Source: Barthelona sp. PCE (Eukaryota; Metamonada: BaSk clade). Taken from it: a stretch of 64,000 nucleotides of DNA. Under the pieces are notes generated by a model. That model was given only the letters and a program-made list of their open reading frames with translations, did not search any database and was not told where the DNA came from. Position 1 is the stretch's first letter. Every line of letters starts with the position of its first letter. The stretch spans positions 744,001 through 808,000 of the forward strand of contig JAUFOR010000008.1 of assembly GCA_040285745.1 (NCBI GenBank), read 5' to 3'. Shown here piece after piece: positions 29,918 through 39,513 of the stretch. Both the position numbers and the translations under genes were made by a program.

Positions 29918-30931
29918 ATGAGATTACAAGGTCTTTTTTTATTTCTAATACTTTCATCATCACTTTTATTGGGAAGAGCTACTATTTTGAGCGCAGAAGG
30001 TTGTACCAAACTCGTTCAAGCTCGAAACCCTAAATACACAAAGTATTGCAAGTACCCAGCCTACCGATCTCATTTAGGCCGTGCAGCTGATCGTTACTGT
30101 GGTGGTTTCATCACAGAGAAATGTTTAAAACGCATATTGAAGTCAAACGGAGGTTCATTGGATCGTGCTATTCCAAGAACTAATCGTATTAGCAATTCGA
30201 AGATTGCAATCATCGACAGCCACAAATATACGGAGGTTACAGCCGAAACAATTGATATTCCAGGACTAGGAGTTCCAACAGAGCAACAGCTACCGTCTCA
30301 TCCGAAGAGAGATCCTAAGATGCGTGGACAACCAGCAACAGTTCGCTTCGGCGCTGTGGGTCATCGTGCTACAGTTCTTAAGGGTGTTTTTGACCCCAAA
30401 ACAGGTCAATTCTGGATGGATTCAGTTTCTCGACCTCCAGTTCCTGTGTATTCAAACGTCCCTTTCAAGTTAACTGAGTTAAATCCCAAGAAGGGGTGTC
30501 AGAGTAAGAAGGGTGGCTTTTTCGGAAAGCTAATCATGTCTTGCAAGCCATGGGTCACTTCCTCAGAAAATCCTTCTGTAGACGTTTACATTCCCAACGA
30601 TGAAGAGTTCAAGACTTTTGCTGCTGGCTCCGTTTTTGAGCTGAAAATGCGCTCAGGAGATGTCAATCTTGTGTATAAAGATGATCATCTCATTAAGCAC
30701 AAGACAGTTCCCGGACGAGGAGGATTTTTTGCAAGATTCAAGTTGATTGCAATTCCTGCACACGTACAAATGTATCGTGTTGGCGGGTCGGGGATGTTAA
30801 AACATGGTGACATTGTTTCATTTTGCCGAGATGGTGTGAAAAAGATACAGCCTCAGAGAGGGTTTGCTTTTATGTTGAAAAAGCATTCTTCTGTTGAGTG
30901 TCCTCGCTTCAAATTATCAACTGAACACTAA
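29918..30931 (+). CDS. Secreted protein with signal peptide (337 aa), unknown
   Basis: I do not recognise the family. It starts at the ATG of MRLQGLFLFLILSSSLLLG; an upstream ATG nine codons earlier would lengthen the leader. Residues 1-19 are a clear signal peptide with likely cleavage after GRA or nearby. The mature N-terminal third has four to five cysteines (C-K-Y, YCGGF, EKC). Two further Cys lie near GCQSKKGGFFGKLIMSC and two in the C-terminal 50 residues (FCRDG, ECPRF), so disulfides are likely. The protein is basic and has no second membrane segment or GPI-like tail. It may be a cell-surface or digestive-vacuole protein; no enzyme motif was found. Confidence 0.72.
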   Translation: MRLQGLFLFLILSSSLLLGRATILSAEGCTKLVQARNPKYTKYCKYPAYRSHLGRAADRYCGGFITEKCLKRILKSNGGSLDRAIPRTNRISNSKIAIIDSHKYTEVTAETIDIPGLGVPTEQQLPSHPKRDPKMRGQPATVRFGAVGHRATVLKGVFDPKTGQFWMDSVSRPPVPVYSNVPFKLTELNPKKGCQSKKGGFFGKLIMSCKPWVTSSENPSVDVYIPNDEEFKTFAAGSVFELKMRSGDVNLVYKDDHLIKHKTVPGRGGFFARFKLIAIPAHVQMYRVGGSGMLKHGDIVSFCRDGVKKIQPQRGFAFMLKKHSSVECPRFKLSTEH

Positions 30932-31044
30932 TCATATCATTTCAGAAGTAAATATTATTCGTCTTCTTTAAACGGACAAGATAATTTCAGCATTTGCAAT
31001 TCAGTAATGAACCTGATTACATTTTTTATACCTCCTTTCAGATT

Positions 31045-33132
31045 ATGCCAAGAGTTTCTCAAAGAGAGGGCGTATTTTTAACTAAACGATACAGAGAAGA
31101 TGTGATAATGACCGTAAATGAAGCAGAAGGTAATATTGGATTTATCACAATCTCTGAGGATTTCATCACAAACAAAGGGTCCTTCCGCTCTATGCCAAAA
31201 TCAGAACACCGTTGTGCAGGAGTAATAGGGGGTAAAACGATTCTGGGACACAATTTTTTTTATTCTTTTACAATTACTCATAAAATCGATGATATTTGTA
31301 TGGTGAGGATATATTTTTGGTATATTTCTACAAGTGGGCCACATGAAATTTCTGAAACAGTAGAATTTGATGCTATTTTATCAAGTAGTAAGTGGCAGGA
31401 TTTTAAGCTGTTTTGCTATAGTCCTCAAACCTTTTTTCTCGTTAAAAATAACACGCTTCAGGTGGAATATGCTCAAAAAGAGGGAAATAAGGTGGAAATT
31501 GAGTTAAATGATTTCGAGCTCATCAGTCAGACTACTTTTTCCAGAGCTCTTCCCGTTTTTTCATATGAAGAGGGTGGAATGTTCGGTTTGTACCGGATGT
31601 ATTGCTATTTAGATGATAATCTACTGCTACAGCCATTAAACAGTAATCATTCCGATCAAATTGATTACTTTATTGATGTTATCAACGCAGATTGTTTGCT
31701 GCACGTCACTGAGAATGAAGAGGAGTACGGATTAATCAAGCTGTTTGTACTCAGTGATGGTCCTAATCACATTGATCTATTTCAAGTTTTTCCATCACTA
31801 AAATCATGCTTATCAAAACTTGACTTCAACAGCTGTCACACTATGATCATATATGAGTTGACTCAGGAAGTATTTGAGTTTGCTCTTGTTTTTAAAGGTA
31901 ATTTGATGTATTGTCATGCAAACACTAGTGGAACAACTGAACTCGTTCAGTTTTCACACTGTTTACGTGGAAACAAACTTTTTTTGATGTCTAGCGAGCC
32001 AAATGCCTTCCAGAAGATGCAATCATTCTGTTTTAAAGCAAATTTGCCTGATATTTTTGGGATAGAGATGGTCGAGGTAGATTCGTTTTGCCTTAATCAT
32101 TACGTCTATCGAAGTGATAAAAACATATTCAATGATTTCACTCTCAATCACAGTTTTTGCCAGTACGCCTCCAATAATCTTTTAGTCTTCAAAGCACATA
32201 ACTACACTGAAAAAACAAAAACAGCCACCGTAATATTTGATACTGCAAACAAAACAACGCGAATTATGGACCAAATGGATAAATACTACTCGGTTAGATG
32301 CAACCCGATCATTGGTAATCGCTATATCCTACTGTTAGCAAAAGATACTCAGGGAAATAGGGAAATTACTTACGTGATTGACTTTTTGAATGATGAGATA
32401 AATCCGTTAATTGCAATTCCTGGTCAAATTTTTACCCATGCCTTTGATGAGAAAAGGGGTCTCATTTGTAGTCTACAACATAGTTTTGATAATGATGTTA
32501 TATATTTGTTCAATGTTGAAGGCGTGTTACTGGATAAAATTCGTGTTGAAGGCGTCTACAACAGTAATACAATGTTTATTGTTAATGATGTTATTCTTCT
32601 TCAAAATTCACGATCAATTATGACGGTTTCATTCGATGAACAATTCAAAATGACTGTTGAAGAAAACCACAGATCGTCTCCCTTTTTCTGTTATAATCCA
32701 TTCAAAAAGGAGCTGTGGGGCAGAGATGGTGATGATATTACTCGTGCGTATCCTGTCGAAAAAAATATCGTCTTAAATTCTGCCAATGATGTTATTGATG
32801 TTAACAGTTATCATTTTAATGACGGAAAGCTGGTATTTTTCAGTGAAAAATTAATTGTCACAGACCTTAATCCACCTTTTGTATATCAGTATTGTGATAG
32901 AAGCAAAACATTAGAGTTTGTGGAGCAATTGAGTCACAGATTCGGTGAAAAACTTCTGTTGATCGAACCATCGATTGAAGAATGTGCTTTGGTGCAAGTT
33001 TTCAGCAAACATAATCCGTTACGCTTTGTTGTTGAGAAAAGAAGCGATGTTGAAGTTGAAACATCGGTTTTTGGATTTTTGGATATGATGAAAACCTTTG
33101 ATGTGATAATTGTCAATGTAGATTTCGATTAA
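31045..33132 (+). CDS. MPR-start propeller-like protein 1 (695 aa), unknown family
   Basis: I do not recognise a named family. It starts at ATG of MPRVSQREGVFLTKRYRED, directly after a pyrimidine-rich leader; upstream in-frame codons begin with TTG and are ignored. It has no signal peptide or membrane span. The sequence is a series of short beta-strand-like stretches rich in Phe, Tyr, Val and Ile with polar turns, suggesting a beta-propeller-like fold without WD40 GH/WD signatures. It is paralogous to 40363-42540. Both start MPRV and share a block: INADCLL.....L.VLSDGPNHIDLFQVFPSLK here, FNADCVC.....IIIDSQRNHVDLLERFPQLK there, followed by (E)LTQEVF/TLTQNVF. Only 405 bp downstream the YR retrotransposon begins. 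Confidence 0.7.
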   Translation: MPRVSQREGVFLTKRYREDVIMTVNEAEGNIGFITISEDFITNKGSFRSMPKSEHRCAGVIGGKTILGHNFFYSFTITHKIDDICMVRIYFWYISTSGPHEISETVEFDAILSSSKWQDFKLFCYSPQTFFLVKNNTLQVEYAQKEGNKVEIELNDFELISQTTFSRALPVFSYEEGGMFGLYRMYCYLDDNLLLQPLNSNHSDQIDYFIDVINADCLLHVTENEEEYGLIKLFVLSDGPNHIDLFQVFPSLKSCLSKLDFNSCHTMIIYELTQEVFEFALVFKGNLMYCHANTSGTTELVQFSHCLRGNKLFLMSSEPNAFQKMQSFCFKANLPDIFGIEMVEVDSFCLNHYVYRSDKNIFNDFTLNHSFCQYASNNLLVFKAHNYTEKTKTATVIFDTANKTTRIMDQMDKYYSVRCNPIIGNRYILLLAKDTQGNREITYVIDFLNDEINPLIAIPGQIFTHAFDEKRGLICSLQHSFDNDVIYLFNVEGVLLDKIRVEGVYNSNTMFIVNDVILLQNSRSIMTVSFDEQFKMTVEENHRSSPFFCYNPFKKELWGRDGDDITRAYPVEKNIVLNSANDVIDVNSYHFNDGKLVFFSEKLIVTDLNPPFVYQYCDRSKTLEFVEQLSHRFGEKLLLIEPSIEECALVQVFSKHNPLRFVVEKRSDVEVETSVFGFLDMMKTFDVIIVNVDFD

Positions 33133-33537
33133 GTAATAATAGTAAATTACTTAAGTGTGGTATTCCTGAAAGAAGTTGAACTACAACTCTGGTTGATAGA
33201 GAACGGTGCAATGTCAAATGCCCAATAAACGTTCTATGTTGTGAATGTGTACTCAGATTTCTCAGCCATTCAAGAGCATGACGTAAGACTCTTTGGATGG
33301 TAAATATGATCAAATGCATACCTAGTATGGTTAAAAACGGTATTTCAGTCATGTACTACACAAGGAGGGATTGCCGGTATGCAACATTCAGTAGCATTGA
33401 TTTTCAAACAGTGTTTTTGAGTCAAATATAGCACATTAATAGTGAATATATGTATAATTAAACTTTAAAAGTTAATTTAGGGGTTATAAAAATTTTTCAA
33501 AAAAATTAAAGCTAATTAATAATTTTTAATTAATTGT
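33133..33537. other. AT-rich spacer left of the YR retrotransposon
   Basis: No gene is visible. The last 120 bases before 33538 are almost only A and T (TTTTTAATTAATTG type), the apparent pre-insertion flank of the retrotransposon. Confidence 0.55.
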
Positions 33538-33667
33538 TGATTTTCTTCCAGAGTCTCATCCATGTTAACGGGTAATAAAGGAAAGTAATCAGATTCTTTA
33601 CAGAGATCTAAGTTCGGATATGGTGCCGCATACGGGCTACCTTCTTCAGAGTTTGGAAGTCCATACA
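33538..33667 (-). repeat. Split direct repeat B2 of the YR retrotransposon
   Basis: A 130-bp segment starting TGATTTTCTTCCAGAGTC and ending GGAAGTCCATACA, identical to 33815-33944. It forms the 3' terminus of the element. It is an untranslated copy of the sequence that codes part of the pol C-terminus. Confidence 0.95.
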
Positions 33668-33704
33668 TCTGAAAAATAGTAGTATTTCAATTACTAAATA
33701 ATAC

Positions 33705-33814
33705 AATAAAATAAATAGGAAACCTTAAAATGGTGAGAAATTGAAATACACCCGCATACGTTCTATTCCATTCTCTGTTCAAAATCAATTACAGGATCAT
33801 CCTGATCAGGACCA
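33705..33814 (-). repeat. Split direct repeat A2 of the YR retrotransposon
   Basis: A 110-bp segment from AATAAAATAAATAGG to GATCAGGACCA, identical to 39514-39623. It abuts B1 exactly at 33814/33815, giving the internal junction that represents the joined ends of a circular intermediate. The pol stop codon (33763) lies inside it. Confidence 0.95.
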
Positions 33815-36800
33815 TGATTTTCTTCCAGAGTCTCATCCATGTTAACGGGTAATAAAGGAAAGTAATCAGATTCTTTACAGAGATCTAAGTTCGGATATGG
33901 TGCCGCATACGGGCTACCTTCTTCAGAGTTTGGAAGTCCATACAACCATGCATAGAAACTTTCATACTCTATCTCCGAACTATCAATTCTCTGTCGAATC
34001 TCTGGCTCCTCAAAGGAGGGCTTCACATTAGTGAGGTAATACTCATGTGCTGAATTCGCTTGTTTCGACCACCTACCATGAATAGAACTATCGTCAACTG
34101 ACATATTTTGATCTACAATATATCCTGACCTGAGGGAATGTGGCGTCAACCTTGCATACGTGTCAGCATCGTATGGCAATACACCAATGTCCACTAGATG
34201 TTGCTGCACCTTTTTCATCGCTCCACTTATCTTTATGACCATTTTATCATATTTCACTCCGGGATGGCTTTCATCATATGTCATGTTGCCGGTATGAGGG
34301 TCGATCTTGTGGGCTTTGAAGATTGTCATTCCATCTTCGAGCTGTTGCTCCGCCCAGCATAAATATGCTACTAACCAATCGAGACCAGGTGTGTTAGAGA
34401 TATCCTCTATGGGGATATTCCACATCTTATTATCTCGGTTCGTTTTGGTATTACGGAAAACAACCGAGAACTCCTTCTTGTTTAGCACTTTAACTTCGTT
34501 GAACCTCATATCTTTGAGGTCCATGGTCCGAGCAGCAGTCAGGTAAGCTAACGCCATGTAAGCTAGCTGGGTGAGTAGCATTAAGAAAATACTTCTTCTA
34601 CTCTCCCGTGGTACTGTTTCGAGTTCCGTTTTGGTTGAAGTGATGAGTTCGACCATGACTAATTTGACTATGTCAGCAGTAGCTGCCATCTTGTACTTTG
34701 TGTCTTTGTCTCGAATAGTGGAATGGTAATAGGTAATACATCTTCTACCTATTGCCTGTTTCTGTTCGTCTGTCAATTTTTGTGAAAATTGGGGGTACGT
34801 GTACAGGAAGGCGTCAAACAGAATTCTCATTCTTGAGAAGTACGACCGATGAGTCGATCGCTTCCTAGAGGCGACTTCTACCCCTTTCTCTCCGTATTTG
34901 TGGAAGAACCAGTCATTCCAATGTTTGAACTCAGTACATTCTACCATCAGTTCGTTACAACCATGGATGCCCGTTTTCTTCTTAATATAATCACGAATCT
35001 CATTAAACATGTTTATCATACTCCTACGTGTCTTCAAGTCGTACATCTTCTTTAACGTGTCCATGACTGCATCGCTATGCATAAGAAGGGGACCACGGTT
35101 CACCTTTTCTTTAACCGGTGTTGCTGGAGGCTTTGATATCGTCAACTTTTTCGGGTCAATAATCATCTTTATCGATCCGTCATCTAATATCGAGTGTTCA
35201 ACTCTGGACCACAATGAGGTGAAAGGTACCTTTGACGGTAAGAGTACCTCGATAATCACATCGTGCTGTATGGCCTTAGTGACCAAAACTTCAATAGCTG
35301 TGTCTAATGCAACGTTGAGCGCAAAGACGCGTGAGTTTTGTCCTTCGTGACGAATGCTTAAATACGAGTGTGGTAAGTCTTGTGTGGCGCTCTCAATCTT
35401 TGACATGACCGGGAGTTCGACTTGTTCACCATCAAACGTCGTGGCAGTAATCTTTGGCGCTAGGTCGTCAAGTAATACCTGTAGATCACTGTCTAGTGTT
35501 CCCTTCAAACTAGGCTGTTCAGTGAGTACGTAGGCATTTTCAGTCTGTGAGTATTCTGGAAGCAGCATAGGTTCTGCCGTGGAGTCTGCTCTGCCGTAAA
35601 AGGCTCCCATGTGGAACATTAAGCCAGATTGTCCTTTGGATGACTGGTGTGTCTGCTTGTAAAAGGGGGCATGCATCACTGGGATGCTCACTGTCGGAGG
35701 TACAGTTGGTCGCAGTTTTATGGTCTTTGCAGGCAGCATCGACTTTATCTGGTACATCTTCTCCCTTTCGCCGATGGCTATACCTCGCGACAGATAATCT
35801 GCAGCAATGTTGAGTTTCGTCTGGACATACATAATGTTGATTCGGATGTTAAACTCATCAGCTTTTTCAAAGATCATCCTAATGACCTCGTTCAGCTCCT
35901 TATTCTTCGATTTTCCTGCTCTCAGGCCATATACAACTGCTGAGTTGTCATTACAGAGGAGAAAGTCCGAGTCCGGATTTTTCTCAGCCAACTTACTGAA
36001 CATAGAGTAAAGTGCTACAACCTCAGCTTCCATGATATGATGTGACTCTTTGCAGATTTGCAAGTCAAGATCACGCATTAACGTACCTGGATCCTCGACG
36101 GATCGATTGAGCTCATTTCTCAATTTCTCTCTCTTAAACGCAAAACCTCCACGGCCTTCAACTTTCTCGTTTAGGCATGCATCAGTGGCGATAATAACGT
36201 CATTAGCACACGCGTTGATGCGTCTCTGCTTATTTTCTTTGAGTAATTCTTTAGCTGCTCTGATCGCGAGTTTGTAGTCATCAATCAAAGATTCGGGGAT
36301 CAATCGGGACCCAAGTCCCTTGGATGTAAATAGAGGGACAGTGTCCTGGGAAATATTGATGTTTAAAATTTTTCTCGTGGAATCACGAATAATTTCTTCT
36401 ATCTGATCTGCATGACGTTTCAATCTAGGGCATGCGAACGATTTGGATGCTAATTTTCCCGCTAAACTCTTGGCTTGCAACAATGTGACCCCATCCTCAC
36501 TGTATAAGTTATCCAAGTGTTCTTTGATGGCTATAACCATCGCATCACTCTTTTTCTTTGCGATTCTGACCTTGGTGGTGAGGAGATCACTAGTGTCAAA
36601 CTCAAAGCCCAGCCAATCAATTATCTTGGTGGGTTCTACGATGGATTTCTCTCTGTTGATCTTGATTCCTAGGAGGAAACAAAGGGCCTTTATCGCTCTT
36701 ACAGTCCTTCTGACCATCTCAATGTCGTTGTGATAAATGAGAAAATCATCTACGTACACCTCAACGCATCCACCATACTTGTTCACAATTGAAGCTATCA

Positions 36801-38319
36801 TCTTGGATACTGATATCGAGATGTTACCAGCAATGGAGGACCCAAACGGAGTCTTCTTGAAGCGATAGTAATCCCCTTTGTGTTTAAAGGCAAAATAGTT
36901 GGATAATTCATCTTCCATCTTATTGTGGTAAAACCATGAAGATAGATCGATACTGGCCATATAAGCTCTAGGAGGGATCAGTTTCATGATCCTCTCGCCA
37001 GGAAGAGCAACTGGTAACATTAAACTTGCGTCATGGGCCTCAGGGGCATTCATGATAACTCGTACGTCACCATTATCTTTAGGGATCGCAAACACATCAT
37101 TAACAACTGCTATCTCGTCAATCTGATCCTCTTCTACCTTCTCCACGAAGGGAGCTATGGTGTCAAACGCCTCGTCTGCTACAGCATCATCGAATGTCTT
37201 TGGGTCTCTGCGTAAGTATTGTTCCTTAACTTTTTGTGCTAATTCTTCGTGCATCCAATTCTCTACTGATACTTCGGTAATACGTTTGCAAACTGCTGTG
37301 GGGTTGTTGATTTCAAGTTCTACCAATATTTGCCGTAGTATCTGACGTTGTCCATCGTGCCTCAAGAAGTGTTCTGAGTCATCAATGAACCAATTCTTGT
37401 CGTCTTTGAGGTCTAACCCCTGTTGTGCAATGTATGTATCCTCACATTTACCAGGCCATGCCTCTACAATCCAATTGGTTTCGCTATCGTGTGTCGCATT
37501 GACCAATCCATTCACAAAAACTCCTATTTTGTTCATATTATCTCTGGGCTTCAAGTATGGTTGGCTCAATTCGCGATCATAACCGTATTCTTCCACCTCA
37601 GTTCGACGTGGTGGAATGATATCATCAATTTCTTGTGGTTGGATATTTATCTCAACCCTACGGTTCTCTTGTGCTATGTGCCGCTGGACTTGTATGTTCT
37701 CATCGGCTAGCTGTTTCGTCTCAAGGTGTTGCTCATCCATCTTTTGGCTAACACCTTGTATATCGCTTTTAACACTTTCATTCTTCTCACCCACTTTTTG
37801 AATTTCTTTCTCGAGCACGTTCATTTTCTGCTCAAGCTTCTGGTGGGACTTTTCTACACTCTTCAAGAGGATCTTCTCATTGTGGTGCTTAATAGTTTCA
37901 GCGATCTTCTTCTGTGATTCCAGTATTTCATCACATACTCCAACTGCGCATTCATATATGTCATCGCGTTGGGCCTTCATATCCAGTTTAAGAACTTTAG
38001 CGTGCTTCTTAAACATCTTGATATCTTGTTCAAGGGACGTGTGAGCATCTTTGTGTCTGATGTCACCGTGTTTCGCAACTGTGCTCTTGTCATCAGTGCT
38101 CTCCTTCTTCTCCTTTGATTTGGTGTTGCCATTGTTGTCACCTTCAGGAGGTATTTCAAACGTTGTGGGTGTATTGTCCTCATCTTCGTTTGCTTCATTA
38201 ATAATGGGGGTGCGTGGCTCCTTGAGCTCTTGAACGCCTTCCTCACTTATTTTCTCGCGTGTAACTCGTATCTTGTATCCGTTACGTATCCACGTTCCAC
38301 TGGGGGGATCTGGAGGCAT
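33763..38319 (-). CDS. Retrotransposon pol: reverse transcriptase, RNase H, tyrosine recombinase (1518 aa)
   Basis: The polyprotein of the YR retrotransposon. Residues 1-240 are a charged coiled-coil region. Reverse transcriptase spans about 370-620, with the catalytic YVDDFLIYH near residue 520 and MASIDLSSWFYHN upstream. RNase H spans about 700-840, with IIATDAC, MEAEVVALYSM and LLCNDNSAVVYGL giving the D-E-D set. Residues 850-1080 are unassigned; no NPPY/DPPY methyltransferase motif is seen, unlike DIRS-1. The tyrosine recombinase is at about 1120-1440, with Arg in YLTAARTMDLKDM (near 1260), LTPHSLRSGY (H-x2-R, near 1393), HGRWS and the Tyr in HEYYLTN (near 1426), a complete R-H-R-H/W-Y set. 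The last 60 residues are encoded inside repeats B1 and A2. ATG of MPPDPPSGTWIRNG is the start, 150 bp after the gag stop. Confidence 0.95.
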   Translation of the reverse strand: MPPDPPSGTWIRNGYKIRVTREKISEEGVQELKEPRTPIINEANEDEDNTPTTFEIPPEGDNNGNTKSKEKKESTDDKSTVAKHGDIRHKDAHTSLEQDIKMFKKHAKVLKLDMKAQRDDIYECAVGVCDEILESQKKIAETIKHHNEKILLKSVEKSHQKLEQKMNVLEKEIQKVGEKNESVKSDIQGVSQKMDEQHLETKQLADENIQVQRHIAQENRRVEINIQPQEIDDIIPPRRTEVEEYGYDRELSQPYLKPRDNMNKIGVFVNGLVNATHDSETNWIVEAWPGKCEDTYIAQQGLDLKDDKNWFIDDSEHFLRHDGQRQILRQILVELEINNPTAVCKRITEVSVENWMHEELAQKVKEQYLRRDPKTFDDAVADEAFDTIAPFVEKVEEDQIDEIAVVNDVFAIPKDNGDVRVIMNAPEAHDASLMLPVALPGERIMKLIPPRAYMASIDLSSWFYHNKMEDELSNYFAFKHKGDYYRFKKTPFGSSIAGNISISVSKMIASIVNKYGGCVEVYVDDFLIYHNDIEMVRRTVRAIKALCFLLGIKINREKSIVEPTKIIDWLGFEFDTSDLLTTKVRIAKKKSDAMVIAIKEHLDNLYSEDGVTLLQAKSLAGKLASKSFACPRLKRHADQIEEIIRDSTRKILNINISQDTVPLFTSKGLGSRLIPESLIDDYKLAIRAAKELLKENKQRRINACANDVIIATDACLNEKVEGRGGFAFKREKLRNELNRSVEDPGTLMRDLDLQICKESHHIMEAEVVALYSMFSKLAEKNPDSDFLLCNDNSAVVYGLRAGKSKNKELNEVIRMIFEKADEFNIRINIMYVQTKLNIAADYLSRGIAIGEREKMYQIKSMLPAKTIKLRPTVPPTVSIPVMHAPFYKQTHQSSKGQSGLMFHMGAFYGRADSTAEPMLLPEYSQTENAYVLTEQPSLKGTLDSDLQVLLDDLAPKITATTFDGEQVELPVMSKIESATQDLPHSYLSIRHEGQNSRVFALNVALDTAIEVLVTKAIQHDVIIEVLLPSKVPFTSLWSRVEHSILDDGSIKMIIDPKKLTISKPPATPVKEKVNRGPLLMHSDAVMDTLKKMYDLKTRRSMINMFNEIRDYIKKKTGIHGCNELMVECTEFKHWNDWFFHKYGEKGVEVASRKRSTHRSYFSRMRILFDAFLYTYPQFSQKLTDEQKQAIGRRCITYYHSTIRDKDTKYKMAATADIVKLVMVELITSTKTELETVPRESRRSIFLMLLTQLAYMALAYLTAARTMDLKDMRFNEVKVLNKKEFSVVFRNTKTNRDNKMWNIPIEDISNTPGLDWLVAYLCWAEQQLEDGMTIFKAHKIDPHTGNMTYDESHPGVKYDKMVIKISGAMKKVQQHLVDIGVLPYDADTYARLTPHSLRSGYIVDQNMSVDDSSIHGRWSKQANSAHEYYLTNVKPSFEEPEIRQRIDSSEIEYESFYAWLYGLPNSEEGSPYAAPYPNLDLCKESDYFPLLPVNMDETLEENHGPDQDDPVIDFEQRME
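33815..33944 (-). repeat. Split direct repeat B1 of the YR retrotransposon
   Basis: A 130-bp segment identical to B2 at 33538-33667. It codes about 43 residues of the pol C-terminus (YGLPNSEEGSPYAAPYPN and following), so the repeat doubles as coding sequence. Confidence 0.95.
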
Positions 38320-38469
38320 AGTAGGTATTTCAATATTATGTTTCTTAACGGTCGTTGATTCGATAGCATTGGTGAGACTTGTTAGATGCTCACATAATTG
38401 CCCAAATTGAGTTGATAAATTCCCTGAGTTTACAAATGATGGGGATTCATCATCAACGACCGAACCTTT

Positions 38470-39489
38470 TCAATTCTTGTCGGTATCAGACCTCTTCTGA
38501 TAACTGTTGTTACGATTGTTCTTCGTACGCTTGTTCCTGTACGACTGTTCTTGTTTAAGGAAAAGCCTTTGTCTTTCAACACGCATTGTAAAACCCAATT
38601 TTGTGAGGAGAGTGTTCAGAATTTCCTCTCCACTTCTTGGGTCTTTCCAAACACCTTCAATGCCTGAAAACGTGTGGAACACATCATCTAGCCTTTCCAT
38701 AGGGAGTCCATGGTCCGACACCTGTTTTATCAACCATTTGGACAAGCCAAATGCAGACATCTTACCCACTACAACAGCCATCTTAATCACTTGATCACTT
38801 GTGAGTTTCTTAACACCAGCATCAACATCTAATTTGGATATGGCTCTAGCTGCCGTGTTCAGCAGATTTGCTGAGAAAGGAGCATCCTTCATGCCTAGTT
38901 CCATCAGTCTGTCATACTCAGACTCTTCGACCTCTCCAAAATCATTATTCAACCTGAGAAATTCGTGCTTAGTCAATCTAGGTCCCTCTCGTTGGATCAC
39001 AATTTCTCGCTTTCCAGCCTGTTTCTCTTGATTATCAAGACCCTCATATAAGTTCATCATGACGTTGATGTCATTTCTATTGGCTGTTCTGTAACATACG
39101 CTCTGCCCGTCACATTCTAACTTGACTCTCATGCTCAATATGGATTTCACAAAGAAGCACTGAGGACAATCTTTCGTCTCCTCATCATCACTGTTTACGA
39201 AACAAGACACGTCCAGAAAATCCATTAACTCTTCAAGACTCACTTTGGTGACCATCTCATCGCACTCACCCTTACCTATCAGGCCTGATAGCAGGGACCT
39301 CAAGCAAGCTGACCAAAAAATATTGCGAGTTAGTTCTGTAGTAAAAATCGCATACGAATGGGACTCAACTTCATCGATTACCATGTCATCTTGGAATGAC
39401 GTGCTCACATTGTACCTAAACTTACGGGACGCTTTTGTTTTCACCATTGTTACATATTCATCAACTGTTGCTTTCTCTACTGTTGTCAT
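38470..39489 (-). CDS. Retrotransposon gag-like ORF (339 aa)
   Basis: The first ORF of the YR retrotransposon in sense order, in the usual gag position. It starts at the ATG of MTTVEKATVDEYVTMVKTK. The ORF is open up to 39597 but that extension lies within repeat A1. The protein is mostly helical, with one CxxC (CPQCF) near residue 118 but no CCHC knuckle, and it ends in a very basic, Asn-rich tail (RNKRTKNNRNNSYQKR) suited to nucleic-acid binding. Sequence similarity to known gags is not visible, so position and tail carry the assignment. Confidence 0.75.
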   Translation of the reverse strand: MTTVEKATVDEYVTMVKTKASRKFRYNVSTSFQDDMVIDEVESHSYAIFTTELTRNIFWSACLRSLLSGLIGKGECDEMVTKVSLEELMDFLDVSCFVNSDDEETKDCPQCFFVKSILSMRVKLECDGQSVCYRTANRNDINVMMNLYEGLDNQEKQAGKREIVIQREGPRLTKHEFLRLNNDFGEVEESEYDRLMELGMKDAPFSANLLNTAARAISKLDVDAGVKKLTSDQVIKMAVVVGKMSAFGLSKWLIKQVSDHGLPMERLDDVFHTFSGIEGVWKDPRSGEEILNTLLTKLGFTMRVERQRLFLKQEQSYRNKRTKNNRNNSYQKRSDTDKN

Positions 39490-39513
39490 TTGTGTTTCTG
39501 TACTAGTATACTT

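Noticed and set aside
31089-31110. U6 snRNA-like stretch ATACAGAGAAGATGTG
   Set aside because: It lies inside the open frame of MPR protein 1 and codes YREDVIM. The match to the U6 ACAGAGA region is short and no U6 stem could be found around it.
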